In this document: positions 9,801-17,775 of the stretch, piece after piece
Numbering within the stretch: the stretch's first letter is position 1
Layout of the letters: each line of letters opens with the position of its first letter
Assembly (NCBI GenBank): GCA_937934745.1
Contig: CALGZC010000055.1
Span: forward strand, 1-64,000
Length of the DNA: 64,000 nt
From: an uncultured Blastocatellia bacterium
GTDB lineage: Bacteria; Acidobacteriota; Blastocatellia; Chloracidobacteriales; Chloracidobacteriaceae
Direction of reading: 5' to 3'
Program-made: the position numbers and the translations under genes
Notes under the pieces: model-generated
The model's input: only the letters and a program-made list of their open reading frames with translations
Told to the model about the DNA's origin: nothing
Database searches by the model: none

Positions 9801-10507
9801 GTCCCAATCGAGTTGACATCAATCCCGTTGATGAGGATTGAGTTGCTGGTGGTACGCTGGCCGTTGACATTGATGGCCGTGTCGCCGCGCCCAACTTCTG
9901 CCGTGTTGAAAATGTTTGATGTCGCTCCGGCCGACAGCGCCAGAAGCTGCTGGAAGTTCCGGGTCGGGAGCGGCAGTTGGCGGATGTTGCGTTCGTCCAC
10001 CACGCGGCCGTGGGCGGCCGAATCGGCCTGGATGAGCGGTGCTTCGCCGGAGACATTGATGACCTCAGATGCCGCTTCGCCGATTTCAAGCACCGTGTCG
10101 TTGGTGGTCACGCCGGTGATGTTGATGGTGATGTTTTCGGTAATGCTCGTTTTGAAGCCAGAAGCGCGTACTTCAAGTCGGTATTTCCCCGGCGGCAAGA
10201 GGGTGAAAGTGTAATCACCGTTGCTGCCGGTCGTGGCTTCGCGTTTGCTGCCCGTGGCTTGCTCGATGAGCGTAACGGCTGCTCCACCGACAACGGCACC
10301 TTGCGGGTCGCGCACCGTCCCACGCAGTTGCCCGGTGCTGGCCGATTGTGCCAACCCCTCGATGACAGCAACGCTCAAAGCCCAGCACAGCGCAAGCAGA
10401 ATCAGGATGCCTCTTTGCTGCCAGGCTGCACCCGGGCCAAAGAAGCCCGGCTTGCGACTTATTGGCTGCCAATTAAAACACGAGTCAAACACGAAGGGCA
10501 TACTCAT
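6881..10507 (-). CDS. Large Oar-like TonB-dependent receptor with carboxypeptidase-regulatory domain
   Basis: Outer-membrane beta-barrel protein of 1208 residues. After a long N-terminal extension and hydrophobic signal (GILILLALCWALSVAVI) comes a CarboxypepD_reg-like beta sandwich (TGQLRGTVRDPQGAVVGGAAVTL...PPGKYRLEV). A plug domain follows (RNIRQLPLPTRNFQQLLALSAG), then the barrel, which ends in the aromatic beta-signal FAFKFAF. The architecture and length match the Oar-like receptors expanded in Acidobacteria, whose ligands (peptides or glycans) are mostly unknown. Start 10507 has AAAGGATGG just upstream; a second Met lies two codons on. A good promoter lies about 120 bases upstream. No TonB, ExbB or ExbD is encoded nearby. 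Confidence 0.9.
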   Translation of the reverse strand: MSMPFVFDSCFNWQPISRKPGFFGPGAAWQQRGILILLALCWALSVAVIEGLAQSASTGQLRGTVRDPQGAVVGGAAVTLIEQATGSKREATTGSNGDYTFTLLPPGKYRLEVRASGFKTSITENITINITGVTTNDTVLEIGEAASEVINVSGEAPLIQADSAAHGRVVDERNIRQLPLPTRNFQQLLALSAGATSNIFNTAEVGRGDTAINVNGQRTTSNSILINGIDVNSIGTGSFANLAVPATDALQEFIVQTSQYDASAGRNTGGIVAAVTKSGTNEFHGNAYFFLRDQALNANNFFLKRGGIPRQANNRKQYGGTIGGPIVKNRLFFFGSYQGTREVNGTSTNNSIAPFNPAPDLTDDRSLTAIRAIALNRAPGFAPFINSAAFASSPQVRMLQARYPNGQFLIPSGNGRTTGVQVAESTFREEQFNTNGDWQINDNHRVTGKFFFANNTVKQGLFRQFGGGNALQLPGYPVDAITNNRVTTASWSGILRPTMINEFRFGYNRLITEGRPTEPFRAADFGINSPSAARFPGLPGFTFSNMFSIGPATTSESSNITEGWTFLDTLSWTIGEHSLKFGGEVRPYRQRVFFNVGARGLLQFTGGFANAAGLGAFAAIGIPAGSVNRAPQFLPTLPFTEFLITGVNPGLSSLANGLTSPFLSVISPGGAKRDFRANDFTFFAQDDWKLSNRLTLNLGVRYDYFGPFYEKDGLMGTFDEAVARSVVGVGPNGVSNLTGTFAGFFLPSNSRTGLPGIARDTRRGLTDPDRNNFAPRLGLAFKPLPTDRFVVRAGYGLYYDRFNARTVINASFSFPVFPLVPFFPAVAGGGLSNPFAPIPPTQGPIDTGNPSFFPGTSCTGAPGPNRGLPFCVGGRQVAVQGIFPGRNLRTPYVQQYSLGFQWEFIKDTQLEVSYVGSQTRKLQRFKAVNQPFAPGGNVSPFGTLLSQVMQPALVSFAVSVQESSAVASYNSLQASVTRRLANGLQGLVSYTWSHTIDEYSGQLTSLGTSDVSTDFGDQVTFRGNRATADFDRRQRLVASFVYDLPKWYTGDNRALKVLVNDWQVSGVTIIQTGLPFTIASSTGLSDGARASYAPTGQGNGALSGDVRRRLDRYFDTSRFISSTGIGNFGTVGRNTLRGPAQVNTDFSVVKFLVFRERYRAEFRTEFFNLFNQTNFANPGNVVGTPNFGRILETTTGPRIIQFAFKFAF

Positions 10508-10630
10508 CCCATCCTTTTGTTTCCGAAGAGAAACTAGGGTAAACCAGGGCACGACGGCTAATGTGCGTAGATTTCTGACCCAGGCGCGTCATTGAAGGCC
10601 TAGGGGTTTTTCTCGCAGGCTGTGACACAT

Positions 10631-10659
10631 AAGATACGTCGCAGCCGCCTATGCGTCAA
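10631..10659 (-). promoter_or_regulatory. Sigma-70-type promoter for the first large receptor
   Basis: On the minus strand, TTGACG (-35) and TATCTT (-10) are separated by exactly 17 bases. The predicted start leaves an untranslated leader of roughly 115 bases before the receptor ATG at 10507. The -35 and spacing are near consensus; the -10 has four of six consensus bases. Confidence 0.5.
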
Positions 10660-10707
10660 TTGACTTAGACAGAAGAAAAACGGGCCCCAGGGCAGCAGCA
10701 GGGAAAC

Positions 10708-11523
10708 TTAGCCGTTGACCAGCTCGCGGGCGCGTTCTGCCGCGCGAACGACAGCCTTGATCAGCGTCACCCGGAGCTTGCCTTCCTCGAGTTCAAGCAG
10801 ACCGTCCACAGTACAACCGGCCGGCGTCGTCACGCTGTCTTTGAGCAGGGCTGGATGCTGTCCGGTTTCGAGCGCCAGCTTGGCCGCCCCTAACATGGTT
10901 TGGGCGGCCAGGAGGGTTGAAATGTCGCGCGGAATGCCAAGCTTGACGCCGGCTTCAGAAAGCGCCTCGAGCACGACGTAGAGGTAGGCCGGGCCACTCC
11001 CCGAAAGCCCGGTGACGGCATCCATGAGCTTTTCTTCAAGGAATGCCGTGCGTCCCACGGCGCTGAAAATTTCTTCAGCCAGGCGTTGGTGCTCAAGCGT
11101 TGCGCGACGCCCGGCACAGAGCACCGACATCCCTTCGTTGAGCAGGGCCGGCGTGTTGGGCATGACGCGAATGACGGCGGCCGGAAATGGAAGACGCTCT
11201 TCAATGAAGGTCGTACTGACGGATGCGGCGACGCTGATGAACAGTTGCGCTGGCGAAACTGCCGGTGCAATGCTCTCTAAGACCGCCGTCATGTTTTGCG
11301 GCTTGACGGCGAGAATCACAATGTCGCGACCGGCCACGGCAGCCGCATTGTCGGTGGTGACCGGGATGCCCAGGCGCAAGTCCACCCGTGCCATAGAGGC
11401 TTGGCGGGCAACGGAGCCGATGAGATTCGTGCGTTCGACGTCGGCCCGGCGGATCAGCCCTGAGACCAGCGCTTCGCCGAGTTTACCGACGCCCAGGACG
11501 GCAATTTTTTTGTCGTACAGCAT
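10708..11523 (-). CDS. proC: Pyrroline-5-carboxylate reductase
   Basis: Last step of proline synthesis: NAD(P)H-dependent reduction of 1-pyrroline-5-carboxylate. A 271-residue cytoplasmic enzyme with the N-terminal Rossmann motif KIAVLGVGKLGEALVSGL, VILAVKPQNM, VIRVMPNTPALLNEGMSVLC and the C-terminal signature DAVTGLSGSGPAYLYVVLEAL...SVTTPAGCTVDGLLELE. The start at 11523 (MLYDKK) places the Rossmann strand at the N-terminus as in the family; the 25 extra codons of the track ORF look spurious. proB lies far away at 43.7 kb, and proA is not in the window, so the pathway genes are dispersed. Confidence 0.96.
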   Translation of the reverse strand: MLYDKKIAVLGVGKLGEALVSGLIRRADVERTNLIGSVARQASMARVDLRLGIPVTTDNAAAVAGRDIVILAVKPQNMTAVLESIAPAVSPAQLFISVAASVSTTFIEERLPFPAAVIRVMPNTPALLNEGMSVLCAGRRATLEHQRLAEEIFSAVGRTAFLEEKLMDAVTGLSGSGPAYLYVVLEALSEAGVKLGIPRDISTLLAAQTMLGAAKLALETGQHPALLKDSVTTPAGCTVDGLLELEEGKLRVTLIKAVVRAAERARELVNG

Positions 11524-11836
11524 GCGCAGAAGAATCCAGTCCAACCACGGAAGTTCGACGCGTCGCCGGCGCGATGACGGACGCCGGTGCGTCCACATAC
11601 CATGGCCGTCTGGCGATGTGAAAATTTTTTTGGGCGCCGTTCATCGTCGGCTCTTGGGTCAAACGCTACAGGAAACCGTGTGTTGTCCAACGCACACCGG
11701 ATTGGGGAAACGGGTAGGCTGTTGAACAGCTGCCCGGAAGCCTGTTGATCGGTCTCGTGACCTGTGGCTACCGACGGCCGGCCGACTTGGTGGTCGCCTG
11801 TGAGCTCTGCTTTCAGTTTCTGTCCGGCGCTGCGTA
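11524..11836. other. Divergent intergenic region between proC and the FtsX-type permease
   Basis: About 310 bases without a supported gene. It must carry promoters in both directions. A T-rich stretch (AAAATTTTTTTGGG) lies near 11621-11634, and an imperfect inverted repeat built on GTGTG/CACAC lies near 11677-11700. I could not assign definite promoter elements. Confidence 0.4.
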
Positions 11837-14371
11837 ATGATGTTTTCCCTGCGTATGATCTGGCGTGAAGCACGTACCCTGTGGCGCCAGATGTTGTTTT
11901 TCTTGCTGTGCATTGTGATTGGGTCAGGGCTGGTCATCGTCCTGCGGTCGGCAATGCAAAACATCCGTACGGCGCTCGTCCGCCAAACACGCGCTTTTAT
12001 TGGGGCCGATGTCGAAGTGCGGATGCCGTATCGGTCTGTGACCACCCTGCGTCCTCGGTTAGATGAGGCGCTCACCCTGTTTCCTGACGCTGCGCGGACG
12101 GACATTATCGAATTCGAGACCGGCATTGTTGCCGGTCGCGATGAACCGCTCCGCATTGTTGTCCGTGCCGTTGACGCGCATTACCCGCTTGAAGGTCAAC
12201 TGATGCTCCAGGGCGAAGCCTACCGCTATGACCTCCTGGCCAACCGGGGTGTCATTGTTGCCCCATCGCTGCTCAACCGCCTAGACATTGGCGTTGGTGC
12301 GCCGCTGAAGATTGGTCGGGAGACGTTTACCATTCGCGGGGTGTTGGCGCAGGAAGCGCCGGCGCGCACCTTTGGCGTACTGCCGACGGTGTTGCTCAGT
12401 AGCAGCGACCTTAAAGCGACCGGTTTACTCACGGCCGAAGGCTTGACGGTGAGCTATGCCATCCGGTTGGGGATTGGCGACCAGCTGGAGCGAATCGAAG
12501 CGCTCACGGAAACGCTGCGCCAGGTCACGGCCACCGACCGGCGCGCAACTGTCGAGACGGCGCGTGCGCGCGAAGCGCGCGTCGCCGAGCGACTTGAAGA
12601 GACCGAGAATTTTTTTAGCCTGGTTGGGATCGCTGTCCTGATGCTCGGTGGCGTGGGTGTTGCCGGCGCTACCTACACCATCATCGGGCGGCGCATCCAG
12701 ACCATTGCCGTCCTGAAGTGTTTGGGGGCATCCGACCGTCTTGTTTTGCAGCTTTATGTGTCACAAATGGCGCTGCTGAGCCTCGTCGGTGGGGTGGGTG
12801 GCTGGGGGGCAGCGGCGCTGGCTTATTCCCTGTTCGGCGCACAAGTTGCTGCCCAGTTCCCCTTCCCGGTGGTGTTCGAGTTGACGTGGTCGGCAATCGG
12901 GCAGGGGGTTGGCACCGGTTTCATCGCCACCCTCGCCTTTTCTGCCGTTCCCCTACTGCGCACGTGGAGCATAAAACCAAATGTGCTATTGCGCAGCCGA
13001 GTGGCAGGCCTCAGGGTGCCGCTCCAGTGGGCGCTGCCGGTTGGACTGGCAGCTGCAGCAGCACTCTACGGGCTGTTTCTCTGGCAGGCCGGGGCGTTCG
13101 ATCTGGGTCATGGAATGTTTCAAGCAACGGTCGCCACGTTGCTGGCACTGTCTGGCGTTGGCTGGGGGCTGATGCGCCTGGCCTGGATGGCTAGACCTCT
13201 GGCTTCGTTCACCGTGCGCTACGGTTTAGCCGGATTGCAGCGTCCGGGCAACCAGGCAACGGCCATCATGGTCACGGTCGGTGTGGGGGTGTTGTTCACG
13301 CTGACGGTGCACCTGCTGGAGCGCAACATTCGCCACAATCTTGATGCCGCCGTCGCCGACAATCTGCCGAATCTGGTTGTGGCAAACGTGCTGCCGTCGC
13401 AGGTTGAGATGGTTGGCACGTTGATTGAACGCCAGGTACAGGTGCGGCCGACCTTGGTGCCGATCATTGCGGCACGTGTCACGGCAATCAACGGGCGGCG
13501 CATCAACTTTGCCGCCATCAAGGAAGCTACCCGCCGCGATGCTGTGGATCGTGAGTTCCGCCTGACATACCGGGCGAACCTCGTCGTCGGAGAGCAAATT
13601 GTTGCCGGCGAGTGGTGGCCGGCGACGCCGTCCGAAACCCTGGAATTGTCGCTGGACGCCTTTACACAGAAGAATTTTGGCGTTCAGGTGGGCGACCGCT
13701 TGACGCTCGACATTCAGGGGCGCGACGTGGAGGGCGTCATTCGCAACATTCGCCGGATTGATCCACGGCGCAGTTGGCAGTTTTTTGCCATTGTCGCCCG
13801 GCCAAGCCGCGTTCTGGAACAAGCGCCGCAAACCTTTTTCGGTGCCGTCCGCAGCCCGGTTGTTGACGCCTTACCAGAAGCGTTTCAGACACTGTATCGG
13901 ACTGTGGCCCAAACTTACCCAAACGTTTCTGTTGTCTTGACCGGCGACGTAGTGCAGGTGGCGCGTAAAATTCTGACAGGCATCCAAGCAGCGTTGACCA
14001 TCGTTGGCGCCCTTGTGATTGTGAGCGGCCTGGCGATGTTAGCCGGCGCTGTAGCCCTGACGCGCTATCAACGCCAGTACGAAACAGCCCTGCTCAAGAC
14101 TCTTGGCGCACGTTTGCGGACGCTCATCTGGATCACGGTGATCGAGTATGGAGCGCTGGGCGCGACGGCTGCCATCATCGGCGGTGGCGGGGCGCTGGTT
14201 ACCAGCCACTACCTGACACAGCGCGTCCTGCGTATCGAGTGGCAACCTTTCTGGTGGGACTGTTTGGCCGGTGTTGTGCTGACCATCCTCTTGGTCGTGG
14301 CAATTGGGAGCTTATCCAGTTGGGATATTCTGCGGAGAAAACCGCTCGGCATCCTGCGCAGCGGCGACTAG
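11837..14371 (+). CDS. FtsX/MacB-type ABC transporter permease (YbbP-like)
   Basis: Inner-membrane protein of 844 residues with the double-FtsX layout of E. coli YbbP (about 800 residues). An N-terminal helix (MLFFLLCIVIGSGLVIV) is followed by a large periplasmic region, a helix group near 255-380 (LVGIAVLMLGGVGVAGATYTIIGRR..LKCLGA), a second group near 390-500, another periplasmic domain, and a final FtsX block (ALVIVSGLAMLAGAVALTRYQRQYETALLKTLGA). Such proteins need an ATPase (YbbA/LolD type) for lipoprotein or lipid export. None is adjacent, so the partner must be elsewhere. ATG-ATG at the start leaves a one-codon ambiguity. Confidence 0.87.
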   Translation: MMFSLRMIWREARTLWRQMLFFLLCIVIGSGLVIVLRSAMQNIRTALVRQTRAFIGADVEVRMPYRSVTTLRPRLDEALTLFPDAARTDIIEFETGIVAGRDEPLRIVVRAVDAHYPLEGQLMLQGEAYRYDLLANRGVIVAPSLLNRLDIGVGAPLKIGRETFTIRGVLAQEAPARTFGVLPTVLLSSSDLKATGLLTAEGLTVSYAIRLGIGDQLERIEALTETLRQVTATDRRATVETARAREARVAERLEETENFFSLVGIAVLMLGGVGVAGATYTIIGRRIQTIAVLKCLGASDRLVLQLYVSQMALLSLVGGVGGWGAAALAYSLFGAQVAAQFPFPVVFELTWSAIGQGVGTGFIATLAFSAVPLLRTWSIKPNVLLRSRVAGLRVPLQWALPVGLAAAAALYGLFLWQAGAFDLGHGMFQATVATLLALSGVGWGLMRLAWMARPLASFTVRYGLAGLQRPGNQATAIMVTVGVGVLFTLTVHLLERNIRHNLDAAVADNLPNLVVANVLPSQVEMVGTLIERQVQVRPTLVPIIAARVTAINGRRINFAAIKEATRRDAVDREFRLTYRANLVVGEQIVAGEWWPATPSETLELSLDAFTQKNFGVQVGDRLTLDIQGRDVEGVIRNIRRIDPRRSWQFFAIVARPSRVLEQAPQTFFGAVRSPVVDALPEAFQTLYRTVAQTYPNVSVVLTGDVVQVARKILTGIQAALTIVGALVIVSGLAMLAGAVALTRYQRQYETALLKTLGARLRTLIWITVIEYGALGATAAIIGGGGALVTSHYLTQRVLRIEWQPFWWDCLAGVVLTILLVVAIGSLSSWDILRRKPLGILRSGD

Positions 14372-14809
14372 CGGGGCCTGAGTCCGTCGCCGGCAAACGA
14401 GAACAGGCCCCTGCGGCTCAGGCAGCGCGCTTGGTTTTTGTCTTTGGTTTTTGTCCCCGGCAGAGTCCTACTGCGTCCCAAGTCGCGTGTTCCTTGCCGC
14501 CCCAACCGCTGCCGGCAGGATAGTCAAGCGCGGCGAGGCCCGGTGCCGGGACCACCCACCGAGGGTAGGCATAGCCAGGGGCCCAAACCCCGCCGCCAGA
14601 GCCTCCTGCGACCCACAACCGACCTTTCACGGCTGTTTGACTTCGCACCCTTGGACTTCGCACCCGCCGAGCAGAATCTCAAACCTGAAGCCTGTGCGGA
14701 TGAAACCGGCCTGCTAGGGCGCCCTCCGAACGGCCTCCGGCGCGGTGGCGGCCGGAAAGTCAGGTCCGTTTCCGTCCACTGGCTGCAGCGGTACGGCCCA
14801 CAGCGGGTT
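14372..14809. other. Non-coding region between permease and amino acid permease
   Basis: About 440 bases between the convergent ends of two genes. ORFs here lack family features and conflict with one another. I see a tandem 15-base repeat (14636-14665, copies differing at one base, core GACTTCGCACCC) and a repeat of TTTGTCTTTGGTTTTTG type near 14432-14458, but no clear terminator hairpin with a T tract. Confidence 0.45.
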
Positions 14810-16273
14810 TCAACCGGCCGTGACAGGTTTCAACTTGCTGTGTCGGATGCCATAGGTGAAGTAAATGACATAGCCGGCCGCCATCCAGATCACCAGTCGC
14901 AACCATGTGTCCAACGGCAGGGCGGCCATCATGGCAAAGCACACTAAAACCCCCAGAATCGGCACAACCGGCACAAACGGCGTCTTGAACGGCCGCTCCC
15001 GCTCGGGCTGTGTGTAGCGCAGGACAATAATGCCGACGCAAACCAGGATAAAGGCAAACAGCGTCCCAATGCTGGTCATTTCACCGACGACCCGCGCCGG
15101 GACAAATGCCGCAAACAGGCTGACGAACACTGCAAACAGGGCGTTAGACTTCCACGGGGTGCGGAAACGCGGATGCACCTCTGAAAAAATCTTCGGCAGC
15201 AGGCCGTCATGCGACATGGAAAAGAACACCCGCGACTGACCGAGCAACATCACGAGGATCACGGAAGCATAGCCGGCCAGAATCGCGAGAATAATGCCCT
15301 GATTGAGCCACTTGTAAGGCGTATGGGCAATGGCGGTCGCCACCGGCGCAATGCCTTCGACGCCCTGGAATTCCGTGTAGTGGGCCAGGCCGGTCATCAC
15401 ATGCGCAAAGAGGATGTACAGCACCGTGCAGATACCCAGCGAGCCGAGAATGCCGATCGGCATATCCCGTTGCGGATGACGCGCTTCCTGCGCTGCCGTC
15501 GAAACGGCGTCAAAGCCAATGTAGGCAAAGAAGATAATACCGGCGGCGCGGACGATACCGCTCCACCCGAACTCGCCAAACTGGCCGGTGTTGGGTGGAA
15601 TGTAGGGTTCATAGTTCTTGGGGTCAATAAACGCCCAGCCCAGGGTAATAAACGCCAACACGACGCCGACTTTGAGCGCCACAATGAGGTTGTTGACAAG
15701 CGCCGACTCCTGGGTGCCCTTCATCAAGATCAGGGACATGGTCACAACGATGAAGACGGCCGGCAGGTTGATAACACCGGAAATCGTCACACCGTCAGCG
15801 GTCGTGATGGTGTCAAACGGCGACATGGTGAGCTGTGGCGGCAACACAATGTTGTAGTACTCAAGAAACTTGACCAGATACCGCGACCAACTAATTGAAA
15901 CGGTGGCCGCGCCGACGGCATACTCCAAGACCAAGTCCCAACCGATTGTCCAGGCGACCAATTCGCCCATCGTCGCATACGAGTAGGTATAGGCACTGCC
16001 GGCCACCGGGATCATTGCGGCGAACTCGGCATAGCAAAGTCCGGCGAAGAGACATCCGATGGCAGCAATGATGAAGGAGATGGTAACGGCAGGGCCGGCG
16101 TTATTTCCGGCGGCAAGGCCGGTGATGGAAAACAGGCCGGCGCCGATGATCGCTCCAATGCCCAGTGCGGTGAGATTGATCGGTCCAAGGGTTCGCTTGA
16201 GCAAGCCTTTCTCGACGGATGATTCGGCCTGGAGTTCGTCAATAGATTTGACCACGAAGAGTTGATTTGCCAC
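14810..16273 (-). CDS. APC family amino acid permease
   Basis: Inner-membrane amino acid transporter, 487 residues with about 12 helices. The helix-1 signature NLTALGIGAIIGAGLFSITGLAAG is the unwound substrate-binding segment typical of the APC superfamily. FFAYIGFDAVSTAAQEARHPQRDMPIGI is the conserved helix-6 region, and the overall pattern is closest to the cationic amino acid transporter branch. I use a GTG start at 16273, preceded by GAGGAA at good spacing, instead of the track start at 16318. It is a single gene, divergent from livM. Substrate is uncertain. Confidence 0.92.
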   Translation of the reverse strand: MANQLFVVKSIDELQAESSVEKGLLKRTLGPINLTALGIGAIIGAGLFSITGLAAGNNAGPAVTISFIIAAIGCLFAGLCYAEFAAMIPVAGSAYTYSYATMGELVAWTIGWDLVLEYAVGAATVSISWSRYLVKFLEYYNIVLPPQLTMSPFDTITTADGVTISGVINLPAVFIVVTMSLILMKGTQESALVNNLIVALKVGVVLAFITLGWAFIDPKNYEPYIPPNTGQFGEFGWSGIVRAAGIIFFAYIGFDAVSTAAQEARHPQRDMPIGILGSLGICTVLYILFAHVMTGLAHYTEFQGVEGIAPVATAIAHTPYKWLNQGIILAILAGYASVILVMLLGQSRVFFSMSHDGLLPKIFSEVHPRFRTPWKSNALFAVFVSLFAAFVPARVVGEMTSIGTLFAFILVCVGIIVLRYTQPERERPFKTPFVPVVPILGVLVCFAMMAALPLDTWLRLVIWMAAGYVIYFTYGIRHSKLKPVTAG

Positions 16274-16469
16274 GCTGCATTCCTCGGTTGATATGGGTGA
16301 GAGTCCGCCCTGGCGCACTCAGTGCAAACGCCGGTTGGATGCGCGTTTACCGCGTGAACACTGAAACAACGCTCTGGGCTTAGCTTGCCGATGCCGGCAA
16401 ACATAGCGCGAAGCGCTGCCGACTTGCAAAAGCTTGCTTGACCGCGCCTGCTCACCCAATGGAGTTGTC

Positions 16470-17606
16470 ATGAACATTTGGAAACCACACCTTGGGGGTC
16501 GTTCTTGGCTTGGCGGCATCGCTGTCGTCGCCGGCTTCTTTTTGCTCAACGAAGCTTTTGTCCATGGCGTGTTCGGCTATGGTCTGTCGGCGTACTATCT
16601 GCGCGTCATCACGCTGGTTGGGATTTCAATGGTGTTGGCGGTGAGCTTGACGCTGGTCAACGGGTGCGCCGGGCAGTTTTCGATTGGCCATGCGGGATTT
16701 ATGGCCGTGGGTGCGTATGCGTCTGCGGCCGTCACCCACTTTGGGGGCGCGCCGTTTATCGCACTCCTTGAGATACTGCCCGCGTGGCCGGTGCATACCC
16801 TCCGGCTCTGGGTCTCGTTGGCCGTCGGCGCGGCTGTCGGCGGCGTTGCCGGGTGGCTGGTGGGGCTGCCGACGCTGCGGCTGCGGGGGGATTACTTGGC
16901 GATTGTCACCCTGGGGTTTGGTGAAATTATCCGTGTGGTGTTGCTCAACATTGAGCCGACCGGCGGCGCCTTGGGCTTTACCAACATTGCCCAGGGGCCG
17001 GAGGTACCAGGCCGGTCACCTGACCAGCGGTTTGCCCTTTTTTTAGAGGAGACGATGTTTTTCTGGGTGGCGCTGGTTGCGACAGGCACGATCCTGGTCG
17101 TCGGACGCCTCGCCTATTCGAGCTTTGGGCGCAGTCTGGCCGCCATACGCGAAAACGAAATTGCCGCCGCCGCCATCGGCATTGACACGACGCGCGCCAA
17201 AACGACGGCGTTCGTTGTCAGCGCTGCGCTGACCGGCGTGGCCGGCGGCTTGTATGCACATTACGACAACTACCTCAACCCAAGCTCGTTTACGTTTTTG
17301 CGTTCGGTGGAAATCGTGACCATGATCGTGCTCGGCGGCCTGGGAAGTCTGTCGGGCGCCATCGTCGGCGCCGGTGTGCTGACCATTCTGCCGGAAGCGT
17401 TGCGCGACCTGACGCGCTTGTTCCCGCCTTCGGTGACGGCAGCCGCGCCGTTTCTGGCGAGCTTGCCCGATTACCGCATGGTGCTGTATGCCCTGTTGTT
17501 GGTCGGCTTGATGATTGCGCGCCCACAGGGCCTGTACGGGCGGCGCGAGTGGCCGTGGCTTGCGCGGTTGTTCCTGACCCGGGATGGGGAAAAAGGGGTT
17601 GGTTGA
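16470..17606 (+). CDS. livM: Branched-chain amino acid ABC transporter permease, LivM type
   Basis: Inner-membrane permease of the high-affinity branched-chain amino acid (HAAT) ABC family, 378 residues. Diagnostic stretches are LTLVNGCAGQFSIGHAGFMAVGAYASA, the LRGDYLAIVTLGFGEIIRVVLLN loop, SLAAIRENEIAAAAIGID (the ATPase-contact loop) and EIVTMIVLGGLGSLSGAIVGA. The start at 16470 has GGAG six bases upstream. LivH, the two ATPases and the binding protein are not adjacent on either side, which is unusual for this family. The stop codon overlaps the promoter of tRNA-Phe. Confidence 0.9.
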   Translation: MNIWKPHLGGRSWLGGIAVVAGFFLLNEAFVHGVFGYGLSAYYLRVITLVGISMVLAVSLTLVNGCAGQFSIGHAGFMAVGAYASAAVTHFGGAPFIALLEILPAWPVHTLRLWVSLAVGAAVGGVAGWLVGLPTLRLRGDYLAIVTLGFGEIIRVVLLNIEPTGGALGFTNIAQGPEVPGRSPDQRFALFLEETMFFWVALVATGTILVVGRLAYSSFGRSLAAIRENEIAAAAIGIDTTRAKTTAFVVSAALTGVAGGLYAHYDNYLNPSSFTFLRSVEIVTMIVLGGLGSLSGAIVGAGVLTILPEALRDLTRLFPPSVTAAAPFLASLPDYRMVLYALLLVGLMIARPQGLYGRREWPWLARLFLTRDGEKGVG

Positions 17607-17631
17607 CAATCCGCGCCGGAAAGCGTACTTT
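17603..17631 (+). promoter_or_regulatory. Promoter for tRNA-Phe
   Basis: A perfect -35 TTGACA and a -10 TACTTT are separated by 17 bases and end about 17 bases before the mature tRNA. The -35 overlaps the stop codon of the upstream permease gene, so the tRNA has its own promoter despite the tight spacing. Confidence 0.7.
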
Positions 17632-17647
17632 CCCCTCCTCACCGCAG

Positions 17648-17720
<73 letters not shown>

Positions 17721-17775
17721 CTTCACCCTCAACTCCTGCCAGTTGCTCTCGCGTCGCCGCCCTACTTGGCCGCCC

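Noticed and set aside
14418-14663. 81-residue minus-strand ORF in the gap after the FtsX permease
   Set aside because: Low-complexity Gly/Pro-rich translation, no ribosome site, no family features.
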